Shown here: one piece after another, positions 10,386 through 21,720 of the stretch
Layout of the letters: each line of letters begins with the position of its first letter
Numbering within the stretch: the first letter of the stretch is position 1
DNA from: Dactylorhiza incarnata
Taxonomy: Eukaryota > Streptophyta > Magnoliopsida > Asparagales > Orchidaceae
Direction of reading: 5' to 3'
DNA: 64,000 nt
NCBI GenBank assembly: GCA_033032865.1
Contig: JAWHQI010000079.1
Span: forward strand, 5,956,501 to 6,020,500
Notes under the pieces: model-generated
Databases searched by the model: none
Told to the model about the DNA's origin: nothing
Seen by the model: the letters and a program-made list of their open reading frames with translations, nothing else
Made by a program: the position numbers and the translations under genes

Positions 10386-12983
10386 ATGGTAACAGTTAGC
10401 GACCACGAGGAGGTGGCGGGGAACCCGGCGCGAGGAGGCGAGTTCGTATCGTTGGCTGTCTTCGAGGAATTCGTGAGGAGGATGGAAGGCTCCATGCGAG
10501 CAGCTCTTCTACCTCACATGGAAGGAACGGCGACGTCGCCTCATCGCCCGGGTCCATCTGAAGGAGGTGCTCGCACTCAGCGAGTAGGGAAGGAGCATGT
10601 CGAGGAGTTTGAGCGACCAAGGAAGTCGCAGTTTGGTCTGCAAGCGTCGCAAGGAGCTGGTGGAACTCGGTTCCGCGAGGAGGATGAGCAGGCGAGGTAC
10701 TACAATACTCGCCAGGCTAGCGAGTTTGTTGGAGATACTCGGCCAGACGATGATCGTCGCCAAATTGGGGGAAGGAGCCCATTCTGCGAGGAGATCCTCA
10801 CCGCGCCAGTGCCAGAGGGGTTCAGGGATCCCTCGATGAATTACTACTCGGGGAGAGAGGACCCCATCCATCATATCCAGTGGTTTGAGGATGTTGCTTC
10901 CCTTCGGACCATGTCGTACGACTTCAAGTGTAGATTGTTCGCGATCTCCCTTCGAGGGAAGGCAAGGGACTGGTTCCACCAGTTGCCGGAAGGCTCCATC
11001 TACTGCTTTGAAGACCTTTGCCGGGGGCTGAACATGCGGTTCGCCACGGCAAAGAAGTTGAAGAAGGAGGCTACGGCCCTTTTCCATCTGACCCAGGGAC
11101 CAAAAGAAACGCTGGGGGACTACATCGATCGCTTCCAGGAAGAGGTGCTACAGATCCAGGAGGTGGATGGTCGCACCCTGCGGTTGGCCCTAACCTTCGG
11201 CCTTCGTGAAGGCCTCTTTAAATTAGAGATCGGTAGGAACCCTCCATACTCCTACGCCAACCTCATCGAGAGGGCCAACCAGTTCGTCCAGGGTGAAGCT
11301 TCCAACCGCGGCTTCCTAGCCAGTCTCACCCGAGTGACCAAAGAGGACGAGGAAGAGGAGGAGGAGGAAAGTCCCCCTGAGAGAAGGAAGAAGGAAGATC
11401 CCAGGAGGGCGGAGAAGCGGAAGCCAGAAGGAAGAGGCAGAGAGGAGAGAAGAGAAAGAGAACCCAGGAAGGAGGAGCCAAGGAGGAATGAGGAGAGGAG
11501 ACTCATCGTGGCTCCGGAGCGTCGGGAGGAGGAAAGACGCTACCAAGTCCCCACTAACCGGCCACCGTGGAAGTCGGCCAGGGGACCTCAACGTCAGGAG
11601 CGGGGAAGAAGATCCCCGGAGAGAAGGAGTTACGACAGGCCAGAGGGGCGGCAGGAGAGAAGAAGGGAAGAAGCAATGGCGGTTGCCAGGCGCGGCAACC
11701 GCCAGGGCCGGAAGAATAAGAAGCAGAGGAGGCCACAGGTAGAGGAGGTTCCCCTCTACTGTGAACTCCACCAGGTGGAAGGACATGGCACGATGGCCTG
11801 CCCAGACTTTTGGGAAGCCAGAAGAAGGCTGGCAGCAGGAGAGGCAGGAGGAGAGCAGCGGAGAATAGAAGCTCCGGTCGAGCAGCCAGCGGTTCAAGAC
11901 GCCGGCCGAAGAAGGAACGAGGACCGAGTCGACTACGGAGGTCGAGGAGAAGTGGCCACAGGAGGTAGAGGAGTAGGGGTGATCCACGGAGGTGCAAGGA
12001 TAGGAGCTTCCCGCAAGGGAAGTCTCCATCAAATATATCGGAGGAGCGTCGCTTCGACCTCACAGGCACCACCCCCGTTGGAGGAGATCACCTTCTCCGA
12101 AGAAGACATGCTAGGGAATGAGAACCCCTTTCATGACGCCCTCGTAATCCAGGCCGCCGTAGAAGACTTTACCGTTGATCGAATCCTGATCGATAACGGT
12201 AGTTCCGTAAACGTCATCTTCAAGAAGATGTTTGACGGGCTGGGAGTCGGCGCAGGAAGGGTCCGAAAGCCGGATGGTCCCCTTTTTGGCTTCTCTGGAG
12301 AGAAGCAGGAAGTGGAGGGAGGAGTAGATCTCCTTGTAACACTCGGGGGCACCCCTCTCCAGTGCCGTTTCGTCATCGTGGATGCCCCGAGCTGCTACAA
12401 GGCCATCTTTGGGAGGCCACTTCTCAACACCTTCAAGGCCGTCCCATCCTCGTACCATCAGTGCCTCAAGTATTGCCAAGGGGACATCCAGGTGAGGATC
12501 AAGAGCGATCCAAGAGCCGCCCGCGAGTGCTACCTCAGCTCGGTTAGCACCATCAGCTGGATGGCTGACACGGAGGAGTTTGAGAGGGTTACTGGAGGCA
12601 CGGCCCGGCTGGAGGCGTCCGAGGAAGTGGAGGAGATCGAGGTACTCTCTGCAGCGGGAGTATCGGGGCTGCTGAAGATTGGTGGATCGCTGAAGGTCAC
12701 CGAGAAGGTGGAGATGGCAACGTGCCTGCAAGATAACGTTGACGTCTTCGCCTGGAGTGCTGCTGAGATGCCCGGGATCGACCCAGAGGTTGCCTGCCAC
12801 CACCTCAACCTCGACCCCGCGGTGAAGCCTGTCCGCCAGAAGAAGAGGTCCATCGCCACCATGTTGGCCGGACCTATCCGTGAAGAGGTGAAGAAGTTGC
12901 TGGACGCAGGTTTTGTGTCGGAGATCCAGTACCCAGGCTGGGTCTCCAATGTTGTAATGGTTAAGAAGACTGTAGGCAGCTGA
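10386..12983 (+). pseudogene. Element B gag-protease-RT (first part), ended by a nonsense codon
   Basis: 865 codons from ATG 10386. The gag domain (residues about 130-300, with DPIHHIQWFEDV and KARDWFHQLPEGSIYCFEDL) packages RNA. A long Glu/Arg-rich segment (about 315-480) probably binds nucleic acid. The protease has the active site ILIDNGSSVNVIF (near 12182-12222). The N-terminal part of RT follows (DAGFVSEIQYPGWVSNVVMVKK). TGA at 12981-12983 stands where related copy C has a tryptophan codon (GGSWWMCVDF), so TGG to TGA is the simplest change. The other segments of the same polyprotein continue in the same order downstream. Sequence and order follow the Tat lineage. Confidence 0.88.
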
Positions 12984-13946
12984 AGAATGTGTGTGGACTT
13001 CTCTTTATTAAATAAAAGCTGCCCCAAGGATTGTTATCCCTTGCCTCGAATCGACGCGCTGGTTGATTCAGCCGTCGGTTTCTCTGTAATGAGTTTTCTT
13101 GATGCGTTTTCGGGATACCACCAGATCCGGATGTATCCCCCCGATTGCCGCGATGTTTCCTTCATCACTTAGGACGGGTGCTATAGCTATAAAATGATGC
13201 CCTTTGGGCTAAAAAATGCAGGAGCAACCTACCAGCGGATGATGGACCTTGTCTTCAAAGAGCAGAAGGGAAGGAACCTGGAGGTGTACGTGGACGACCT
13301 CTTGATCAAGAGCAAGAGCGTCCCGGAGCATATAGCAGATCTGGTGGAGACCTTCGCGATGCTGAGGAAGTTCAAGATGAGGCTCAATCCGGCGAAGTGC
13401 GTGTTCGGAGCTGGAAGGGGGAAGTTTCTGGGACATCTCATCACCCTAGGAGGGGTGGAGCCGAACCCTGACAAGGTTAAGGCAATCCTAGAGATGGCCT
13501 CACCGAAGACCATGAAGGAAGTTCAGAGGCTGACAGGAAGGTTGGCAGGTCTCAGCCACTTTCTATCCAAGGCCGGGGAGAAGTGCTCTCCATTCTTCAA
13601 GACACTCCGCAAAACTGAGAATTTTGCATGGTCCAACGAATGCGAAAAGGCGATCGGAAGGCTGAAGGAGCAGTTGACTCAGACACCTCTCCTTCAGAGC
13701 CTGAAAGAAGGTGAAGACCTACTCCTTTATTTGGGAGTAGGGGTGGAAGCGGTAAGTTCCGTGTTGGTCCGAGAAGAAGGAACGAAGCAGCTCCCAATCT
13801 ACTATGTTAGCCAGGTGCTCAAAAAGGCGGAGTTGAAATATCCAATCTTGGAGAAGCTCGCCTTCGCCTTGGTGGTGTCGGCACGAAAGCTGCGGCCTTA
13901 TTTTCAAGCTCACTCCATCCGGGTCATAACTGATCATCCTCTCTGA
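12984..13946 (+). pseudogene. Element B RT core and degenerate first RNase H
   Basis: Continuation of pol. RT motifs MCVDFSLLNKSCPKD, FLDAFSGYHQI, MPFGLKNAGATYQRMM and the catalytic VYVDDLLIKS (near 13290) are present. TAG at about 13171 interrupts the RT just before DGCYSYKMMPFG; CAG to TAG would explain it. The first RNase H (near 13720-13946) reads LYLGVGVEAVSSVL in place of the usual catalytic LYTDAS, as is typical for Tat elements, where this domain is degenerate. A TGA at 13944-13946 stands where copy C has an arginine (HPLRN), consistent with CGA to TGA. The enzyme cannot be made in one piece from this copy. Confidence 0.87.
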
Positions 13947-15833
13947 AATATCCTGGAAGGGGTGGAGCATTCGGGAAGGCTGGCAAAATGGTCGGTAGAA
14001 CTCAGTGAGTTCGACATTTCCTTCTCACCCCGGGTGGCGATCAAAGCACAGGCGGTAGCAGATTTCTTGGCCGACTTCTCGGTGGAAGCGGAACCGGGAG
14101 AGGATGCTTCTACTCCCATCCCTTGGAATATGTTCGTGGCCGGAGCCTCAGGCAGGAGCTCTGTGGGGGTGGTCATTGTTCTTGTCAGCCCACAGGGAAC
14201 TAGGATCGAGCAAGCAGTCGAGATCCTCTTCCCCGTAACGAACAATCAGGCTGAGTACGAGGCCATCATAGCAGGCCTGCGCCTCGCAAAGGAGCTGGGC
14301 ATTCAATACTTTATGGCTTTCACCGATTCAATGGTGGTCGCATCTCAGATTCGTGGAGAGTTCGAAGTACGCGGCACCATTCTGCAAAAGTACCACGTGA
14401 AGGTGAAAGGACTGATTGGAAGTTTTCAATCCTTCTTCGTCGAGCACGTACCGAGAGAGGAGAACTCGGCGGCGGATCGTCTTGCCAAGTATGGGCCAAG
14501 AGCAGGAGGGACTATCACGGAGTTGTTTCGACCATCCATTGAGGAAGGAGAGATGATGGAAATCGATCATCGTCCCTCGTGGATGGATCCATTCATTTCC
14601 TTTCTAAGTTCTGGGCAACTTCCAGCGGAAGAAGGGGATCAAAGGAGGTTTCGGTACAAGGCGGCCTATTACTTATTGCAAGATGGGGAGTTATATCGCA
14701 AGACCATATCGGGCCCTCTGGCTAGATGTGTCTCTGAAGAAAAAGTACCTCGAGTGTTAGAGGAGATTCACTCGGGAGAGTGCGGAAGCCATTCTGGGAC
14801 ACGCACTTTGGAGCAAAGGATCCTGAGACATGGCTACTTCTGGCCCACTATTCGCAAAGATGCGGAAGCCTTCTCAAAAAAGTGTCAGAAGTGCCAACTG
14901 TTCGCCCCCCTTCATCTGCAGCCGGCCCAGCATCTTCGTTCGATCACCGCCCCATGGTCATTCGCTATCTGGGGAATGGATTTGATAGGTCCCTTTCCTC
15001 CAGCTAGCGGCCAGAGGAGGTTCGTCCTCGTCATGATCGACTACTTCTCTAAGTGGATTGAGGCCAAGGCTCTGGCCAAAACCACCTCTCAAGTCGTGAA
15101 GAACTTCATTTGGGAAGAAATCGCCTGCAGATTCAGGATTCCCCTCGCCATCGTCACCGACAACGGTCCACAGTTCGCCAGTTTGGAGCTGGAGGATTTT
15201 TGCAAACAGCTCAGAACTGATCTCTGGTTCGCGTCAGTACATCATCCCAGGAGCAATGGACAAGTGGAGGCCGCCAACAAGTTAATTATCAACCTACTAA
15301 AGAAGAAAGTCGAGAACCTAAGAGATAATTGGGCGGAGCAGCTCCCCTCGGTGTTGTGGGCTTTGAGAACCACTCCTAGCTCAGCCACAGGGGAAACCCC
15401 GTTCAAACTCTCTCACGGGTCCGAAGCTCTCATCCCAATAGAGTTCGAGGTCAGAAGTCCTAGGGTGATTGCGGCAGAAGACGGAGATGAAGAATGGAGA
15501 CTAGAGAATGAGGAAGCCTAGAAGCTGTCCCTCGACTACATCGAAGAGCTTCGAGATCTAGCCTCGGCTAGGCAGGAGGAGATCAAGCGTCGCATGGCAA
15601 GACACTTCGACAAGCACGTTCGTCTCAAGCACTTCCAAGCAGGTGACCTAGTCCTGAAGAAAGTGGACGCAGCTGGGAGATCGGCGGCCGTAGGAAACCT
15701 CAACCCTAATTGGGAGGGACCTTTCATCGTCCACGAAGCACTCGCAACAGGAGGGTATCACCTACAGAATCAGGAAGGAGAGCTCTTGGGGAACACATGG
15801 AACGACGATGATCTAAAGAGGTTTTACCCTTAA
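13947..15833 (+). pseudogene. Element B second RNase H and integrase
   Basis: The last part of pol. The second, archaeal-type RNase H (about 14120-14500; NNQAEYEAIIAGLRLAKELG) has MFVAGASG where copy C has MFVDRASG: the first catalytic aspartate is replaced by alanine. Integrase follows with an HHCC finger (HSGECGSHSGTRTLEQ, CQKCQLF), catalytic core (MDLIGPFP, VTDNGPQFAS, NGQVEAANKLI) and a C-terminal module (NWEGPFIVHEAL) ending at 15833. A TAG near 15519 replaces a Gln codon (EEAQKLSLDY in C). Dual RNase H plus integrase in this order is diagnostic of the Tat lineage. Four stops in all make this pol non-functional. Confidence 0.88.
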
Positions 15834-16381
15834 GCAGGGATGTATACCCTTCTCTTCTGTAAATTGATTGCTTAAAATATAATACCCCCTGAAACAAGGG
15901 ATGAGGAAGATTTTCCATAATAGCAAGCCTTAAAATAAGAAAGCAGGTAAAGTTGATCTCCTAGTCAGGTTGGGAAACTGGCCTCCGACTTGATTCTCGT
16001 AAAACCCAGAACGGATGATGGGACGGTGCCTCGGTAGTGTGTTCCCATAAGACCAAGCCTATGCATTGACGGTCGAGATCAGCTCCCCCCTTGCACGTTG
16101 GTCGTGGTTCCCTCCGACCGCATCTCTCATCCGACTGGAGAGGTTATCAGGAGGAAGTCTGGACGCCGACCTCCCCATTTGAAAGGATGATCGACTTAAC
16201 CCGTCAGGGGACCCTTGAATAAAGGTGTTGTGTACCCTCGAAGGCTGAGAGCCCGTAACAAGCAATTCATCTCTAATTACTTCCCCCAATCGTATGAGTT
16301 GATGTACTTAAGTGTGCTTAACTCCCCGTTTAATTGTTGAGCAACAGGGAACAGGTGGGGTCGGCATCCAGCATCCGAGTA
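15834..16381 (+). other. Non-coding spacer of element B after pol
   Basis: No gene seen. It contains degenerate sequence shared with element C (GGACGGTGCCTCGG, and GACCAACGTGCAAG in inverse form), which in C occurs as two direct repeats. Confidence 0.6.
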
Positions 16382-16856
16382 GGATGGACACCTTGGAATG
16401 TTGTGTTCCCTTGGAAGGTGCTCCTCCAGAACCTCCCCGACAGTCATTCCCTACTGTGTCGACCCCTTCAACAGCAGGATGGAGACCTTGGGATGTTGTG
16501 TTCCCTTGGAAGGTGCTCCTCCGGAACCTCCCCGACAGTCATTCCCTACTGTGTCGACCCCTTCAACAGCAGGATGGAGACCTTGGGATGGTGTGTTCCC
16601 TTGGAAGGTGCTCCTCTGGAACCTCCCCGACAGTCATTCCCTACTGTGTCGACCCCTTCAACAGCAGGATGGAGACCTTGGGATGTTGTGTTCCCTTGGA
16701 AGGCGCTCCTCCGGAACCTCCCCGACAATCATTCCCTACTGTGTCGACCCCTTCAACAGCAGGATGGAGACCTTGGGATGGTGTGTTCCCTTGGAAGGTG
16801 CTCCTCTGGAACCTCCCCGAGAGTCATTCCCTACTAAGTTGTCTTCTTCAATAGCA
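16382..16856 (+). repeat. 95-bp tandem repeat, five copies, in element B
   Basis: Units start GGATGGAGACCTTGGGATG at 16382, 16477, 16572, 16667 and 16762; period is exactly 95 bp and copies are nearly identical. All three + frames stay open across it, but the translations are only the repeat in different frames, so no protein is called. An amplified tandem repeat between pol and 3' LTR is a known trait of Retand-type elements. Confidence 0.93.
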
Positions 16857-17249
16857 GCAGCTTCGCACTAGAAGGAAGACTATCGGGGATATGAGTCCCC
16901 TTGGCCCCGACCGTCTTTTCCTATTTAACGTTTTTTCGGAAGTCAGGGTGCGAGTAGGTACCAACTTGCAGGGGTTAGTGCGAGTAGCCCTATGGGCGAG
17001 AAGCAAAAATGAAAACGAGCAGATCAAAGAAGCGAGCAAGGTAGATGGTCGGCAGGTCCGATTTCATCCTAAGACGTTCTGACAAGAAAGACAAGAAAAC
17101 ATGCGAGCCTATGAGCCTAGCGAGATCATATCATCTCAAGGAAGATTCACCAAGAAAATAAATATTACTATCTGAATGAATGTTATCTACCAAAAAATAT
17201 ATACTTGCAGAGCCGCGAGAAGCACAAGAAATGTCAAAAAATAAATAGT
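16857..17249 (+). other. Spacer between tandem repeat and antisense gene 2 of element B
   Basis: No gene recognised. It forms the 3' flank of the antisense gene ending at 17250; AATAAATAGT on + near 17242 and A-rich stretches occur, but I see no convincing polyadenylation signal for the - strand gene. Confidence 0.5.
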
Positions 17250-19159
17250 TCACTTCGACGGCGGAGCATACTCGGACGAATCTAACTTGTCCTCTTCCGC
17301 GTCGTCTTCCTCGTCGCTGGCGTTCAAGATATCTGACAGAAGCCCCTCCGTCGTCAAGCTATCCGCCCCAGGCGCCAGCAAGCCGGCCACCGAAAGCTTC
17401 GCAAAAACTAAGTCCCCGGCGGCTAGGGCAATCTCTCGTCGAAGAGACGAGAGCTCCTGCGACGTCATGAACGATCCAGGAGTTCGGAGAGAAGGTCCGG
17501 CTTCCGAGAAGGAAAGTGCAGCCATCCTAAATTCCAGCTCGGCGTTACGAACCTGCGACGCCTCCAGCAAGACTTGGCTCGCCCGCAGGTTGCACTCGAG
17601 CTTGGAGATCATCTCCGCCGCCACCAACTGCTCTTCCTGTACAGGCGAGAAGGACAGGTTAGAAGGTACGAAGAAAATCCAGCGAGTTTTTAATCCAAGC
17701 TCGCGCAATGTACCAAGACCACCTCGAAGCTCCGACTGGATTCGGCTTTATCCTCGGCCGCCTTGGCGCGCCTTAGGGCCTCCTTCTCCCGCTTCTCGGC
17801 CTCCATCGTCATCTTCCGATGAAGCGTGATCTCCAATTCAGAGCCAAGAAGATTCCGCGTTGTTTGATGAAATAACTCAGAAGCTCGCAGCATTGCTCGC
17901 GACCCCTGGTCGGCGAGAAAGCGAGGAGAAACCTCCTGCAGAACCTTCGCATCATCGCGACCATAAAGGCCGAACAAGACGCTGAAGGCATCATCATTCG
18001 GGACCTCATCCTCGCTCCACGAAGGCAGGCGAGTGCTAAAGATCACCTCGCTACGCTCCCGGCTCCAGGTAATCAGCGGCTCGCCATCCAAGCCCCTGTT
18101 CAGCGAACCCTGCCCAAAGTTGGGATGGTTCTCAGGGACGCTGTCTTCCTCCTCGCGAGCGCGCTGCTCCGCCACGCGCCGGGCAACTTCCTTTCTCTTC
18201 CTTTTCTTGATCGCAGGAGGTTCGTCCTCGGCCGGCCTTCCAGCTGCACGCAGGATCTCAGCCTCGGCGCCCACCCCAGGATGGATCTCCGCGACAGGAG
18301 ACCCATGCTCGCCATCTTCCTCCTTGACTTGTTGCATTGTCGCCGAATCGACCACGAGAGACCGAGGAGGTGGGGTCTGACCCCCCACAGGCAGAACCGT
18401 GGAGGGAAGATGCTGACAAGCTGAAGACGGTCGTTAGACCAAGAAACAAAGGTAAAACTTATTAAATACCAGCGACTAAGGAAGGTTACCCTCGGCAGGC
18501 TGCACAAAGGCGAGGTGGTACACGTCCCTTCGCCAGAACTCGATATCGAGTTTCTTGTTCTTTAAGGCGAGGAAGAGTTCCTCGCGCCGGCCCCGGAGCG
18601 ATGGAGTGGCGAGCGCCCCGGAAGGTCATTGCTGAGGGCGATTTGGTATGTGCGAGAAGTCACCCGTGACGAAGATGAACTTCTCGCTCTACCGGTGGAC
18701 CTTGTTCGAAGTCCCGACCACCTTGCAGTGATGGCTGCCGAAGAAGATCACCCCGTCCTTGGTCGCTCCCATGTAGAAAATCTTGCGGAAGACGTCCAAG
18801 TCGAAAGCGATCTTCTCGCTCCGAAGAAAGCAGAGGTAGCCGATGATCATCGCTACCCCGTTCGGGTTGATCTGGGCGGGGACCCAGCCATAGTACCGGA
18901 GGATCTGGCAGAACTCGGGCCAGAGAGGAAGGCGCAGGCCGACCTCGAAATGTGAAAAGGAGAAGGTGAGCTTGCCCTCTGAAAAGGTGTTGATCCGCTC
19001 GTGGGGAGCGGGAAGGCCGACCCGGAAGCCTTGCGCGAGGTGTTGATGGACGAATCTCTCCAGATCGTCTGCACGAGTGATGGGTTTCTTGAACTTATTC
19101 GCGATGAAGTTCTCGGCATAAATTAAGCGGCGGGTCTCAGCTTCCAAAGAAGGCGTCAT
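17250..19159 (-). pseudogene. Element B antisense gene 2 (PF04195-like protein), three exons, two stops
   Basis: Extra gene opposite to gag-pol. Modelled exons: 19159-18490, 18420-17714 and 17636-17250, joining in frame to 588 codons (phase 1 then phase 0), the same phases and almost the same length as the copy in C. Exon 1 has the segment HFEVGLRLPLWPEFCQ then VPAQINPNGVAM, resembling the plant 'putative gypsy type transposon' family PF04195. Exon 2 has basic KKRKRKEVARR (nuclear-signal-like) and helical segments; exon 3 is coiled-coil-like with an acidic tail (DEEDDAEEDK). Two in-frame stops in exon 1 (TAG at 18689-18691, TGA near 18627) break it; C has Trp at the first. Function unknown; a TATA box lies 85 bp upstream. 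Confidence 0.72.
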
Positions 19160-19243
19160 CGTAGCAAGTAGGCAGAAGGGGGCGAGAAGGAAAGACAATT
19201 GAAGAAGTTCGAGAAAGCGCGCCGATTTTGGACCCCTACCCCC

Positions 19244-19253
19244 CTATTTATAG
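19244..19253 (-). promoter_or_regulatory. TATA box of antisense gene 2, element B
   Basis: CTATAAATAG on the - strand, about 85 bp before the ATG at 19159. The matching gene in C has the same box about 120 bp before its ATG. A G-run follows at 19267-19281 on +. Confidence 0.65.
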
Positions 19254-19535
19254 AAATCGGCAAAAGGGGGGGGGGGGGGGGCGCGACGATAATTCGTGCG
19301 AGGTTTCTACCTACTCGCCAACATGGAACTCGCACAAACTACCTTACATGCGGAGTGCTAACTACCCTTCTCGCGTCTAAGCGACGATCTACAAAAAAAC
19401 GCAAGAAAGCCCTGCAGAAGACAAAGCCAACATAAAATCAAGCGATAAGGTTTAAAGTCGCAGCACACAGACAATTCTAGATTATTACAAACACTCGCAG
19501 AATAATGTTCTAAAAATACAAATCAGCAAGCAATC

Positions 19536-20857
19536 CTAGTTGATATGAGGATCGTCGCGCCTATCCGAGGTTGCACCAAACCGCCCGTTGAATCCCAGCC
19601 GTCGCGCGAAGCCCATCTGCTCATTTGCTCTCGCCATGAATTCCTCGCCAAGCCGGATGTGCTCCTCCATACGATTCAACGTCCCAAGGGACCCCATACT
19701 CGCCCGAAGGCTGCGCACTTCCGCCTTCAGCGCCTCATAGCGATGTTCTATGCCGACCATCTGACTGTCCAGCTCGGTGACGAGATAGTGCTTTCCCTCT
19801 GCCATCTCTAGCCGATGCTCGAATCCCTCGATGTTCGAGACGCGTCCTTCAAGCGAGGTTATTCGCCGATGAACCTCGTAGCCCAGCAACCTCTCTACCT
19901 TTATCTCCAGGTCGAGGTAGGCGGAGGCCATCTTCGTCCTATACTCGCGAGTAGGAAGGTCGAGCGCCTCAATAAAAGAAGACCCCGGAGACATGGCACA
20001 AGCTGGAAGATGGCGAGTTAAAAAAAGAACCACCTAAAGATAGCACTCGACGAAGATTATACCTGCCCGCACAGGTGCCGCTCTCGGTTGATGACGAGGA
20101 GGCAAAGGAGACCGCTGAGGAACATCCCGGCGAGGAGGAGAGGCAACCCGACGAGGTAATGGAGTTCGTCGTGGACTGAGCCTTCGGCGAGGAGAAGGCG
20201 AGCGCCGAGGAGTATGTCGGCCCCCTGAGCACCCACCCCGTCCGTTATGGGACGACGGCCCGCTGTCAGGGCGCCGAGGAAGCTGAGCCGTGGGAAGAAC
20301 CGAGGAAGATCCTCCCTCTCCAGCAATAGTGACCCGGGAGTTCCTCAGCAATATGTGGTTCCCACCCGGCACGCGCTCAGGAAGGGGGGATGGCGGACGA
20401 GAAGGTTCCCGCTCAGGGAGAATCCCTGCGGGAAGGACCGGTGGAGGCGGTAGGTGCTCGGCACTTGCTCGCCCTTCAAGCGGGGATGTCTGTAGGTTCA
20501 CCTCCGCTAAGGACTCACCTACAAAAGAGCTTCGGCATCAACGAAAAGTCCGCACAAGAATCGCAGTATCTCGACAAAGCGCTTACCTTCTCGAAGAGGG
20601 TCCTGGTTAACGTTCTGGGGTTCTTCCTCGGCAGTAGTTAGAGGAACTTCGTCCCCGGATCTCTCAGCGGTCGATGGCGCTAAGGAGGGCTCGGGCGCGG
20701 AGGTCGCCAGATTCGCCCGAGGAACCTCCTCGGCCAAGGGGCTAAGGCGACGATCGGAGGATCCTCTTTTTCTCATACGAGTATCCGAGCTTTTCGTCTT
20801 CTTCATTAATTTCATCAACAGCTCGGTCTTTGCGAGCATCTGCTCGGCAGACAGCAT
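19536..20857 (-). CDS. Element B antisense gene 1 (basic, coiled-coil protein), three exons
   Basis: Modelled exons: 20857-20587, 20518-20063 and 20002-19536, joining to 398 codons without a stop; both introns (68 and 60 bp) are GT-AG and phase 1, as in copy C. Donors are AAG then GTAAGC, and CAG then GTATAA; acceptors are TTTTGTAG and TCTTCCAG. The first exon is Lys/Arg-rich (RMRKRGSSDRR), the second is Pro/Arg-rich (RRSPSPRRRLSPRRTPLPRR, RS-like), and the third is predicted coiled coil (HRRITSLEGRVSNIEGFEHR). No catalytic motif is seen. The features suggest a nuclear nucleic-acid-binding or structural protein (inference). It is read against the retroelement's own transcript, from a TATA box 48 bp upstream of the ATG. 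Confidence 0.7.
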
Positions 20858-20904
20858 CTCGTCGATTCTAAAAAAGTGGCGTGCCAAGGAAGGACCACCC
20901 CCCT

Positions 20905-20914
20905 CTATTTATAG
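20905..20914 (-). promoter_or_regulatory. TATA box of antisense gene 1, element B
   Basis: CTATAAATAGAGGGG on the - strand, 48 bp before the ATG at 20857. The same CTATAAATAGAGGGG string occurs at equal spacing in both C-type copies and in G. Confidence 0.75.
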
Positions 20915-21031
20915 ACTTTCGAGGGTCCTAGGCCTGCCGAGTAGGTAGGTTTCCCGCCAGAAGAAGCTCATCGAATAAGGTTTGGATGATTCTTTCCGAC
21001 CAACTATGTTGCTCGCAAAGACCGGGGATTG

Positions 21032-21715
21032 TGTACAACCCTCATTCTCCGAGGGTGGGCCCCACTAAAGGCCACGTAGGCGGAGGTCAAGGTCAAAAGG
21101 TCAAGGCAGAAGTCAACAATCCGGAAGACGAAGGAAGATCAAGAGCTTTAGTTGTGCGAGAAGGTATTTGCTCGCCCCATGACGAGGAGGAAAACCCTGC
21201 CCGGCGTTCCCTACCCGGCCAGGCGAGGAAGCCATGAGCCCGGACCTACTCGCCTATAGGCGACTTAGCCAACCAACTCGCCAGTTAGGTCTGAGGTCCT
21301 TGCCTGCTCGCCCACCTATTGTCTTGTCTAAAAAACCAACTCTAGGGGGTCATGGATAGTCATCTGCTTCCCCCCCCCCCCTAGGATTTGTCTATAAATA
21401 GACCCCCAGGGGTACTAGAAATGGCACTTGTAAAAAATAGAGCTGCACCCCTCCCCCTTTGACAATCAAGAATCTTCCTTAGCAAGTGCCTACCTAGTGC
21501 CGAGCTCGGCCATTTGTGGTTTTGGAGGAGAAGACTCTTTAGAGCTTCTGGGTACGTGGTGGGACCTCCCTGCCGCAGCACCTGGGGTTGTGTCCTTTTT
21601 CTCTCTCCGTTTCGTTCGTCGTAAGCTAACCAAACCATCTCGTGCAACCGCTGGGCAAGTAGCCTCAGGCTGCATTGATCCGAATCTTGAGGCAAGGATT
21701 TTCCAGGCGTCAACA
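21032..21715 (+). repeat. Element B 3' LTR
   Basis: 684 bp, TGTACAACC..GTCAACA, followed by TSD GGGTG at 21716-21720. AAAGACCGGGGATTG just before it serves as polypurine tract. It is uninterrupted and shows the B LTR as it was before A inserted. Confidence 0.93.
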
Positions 21716-21720
21716 GGGTG

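Larger units (their letters stand above)
517..21715 (+). mobile_element. Element B: Tat/Retand-like Ty3/gypsy retrotransposon with antisense genes
   Basis: Inserted in the left LTR of F with perfect 5-bp TSD GGGTG (512-516, 21716-21720). LTRs are 517-976 plus 10105-10327 (split by A, about 683 bp) and 21032-21715 (684 bp), beginning TGTACAACC and ending GTCAACA; about a dozen differences are visible between them. Order inside: gag-protease-RT-RNase H-second RNase H-integrase on +, a 95-bp tandem repeat, then two antisense genes on -. This layout (dual RNase H, pol-to-LTR spacer with tandem repeats and antisense extra ORFs) is that known for Tat-lineage elements such as Retand and Grande. Pol has four premature stops, so B is defective. 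Confidence 0.9.

Noticed and set aside
11252..12072. Large frames on the - strand opposite gag of B
   Set aside because: Mirror of the purine-rich Glu/Arg coding stretch; low-complexity shadow.
16312..16871. Three long overlapping frames on +
   Set aside because: The 95-bp repeat is open in all three frames; the proteins are the repeat read in three ways.
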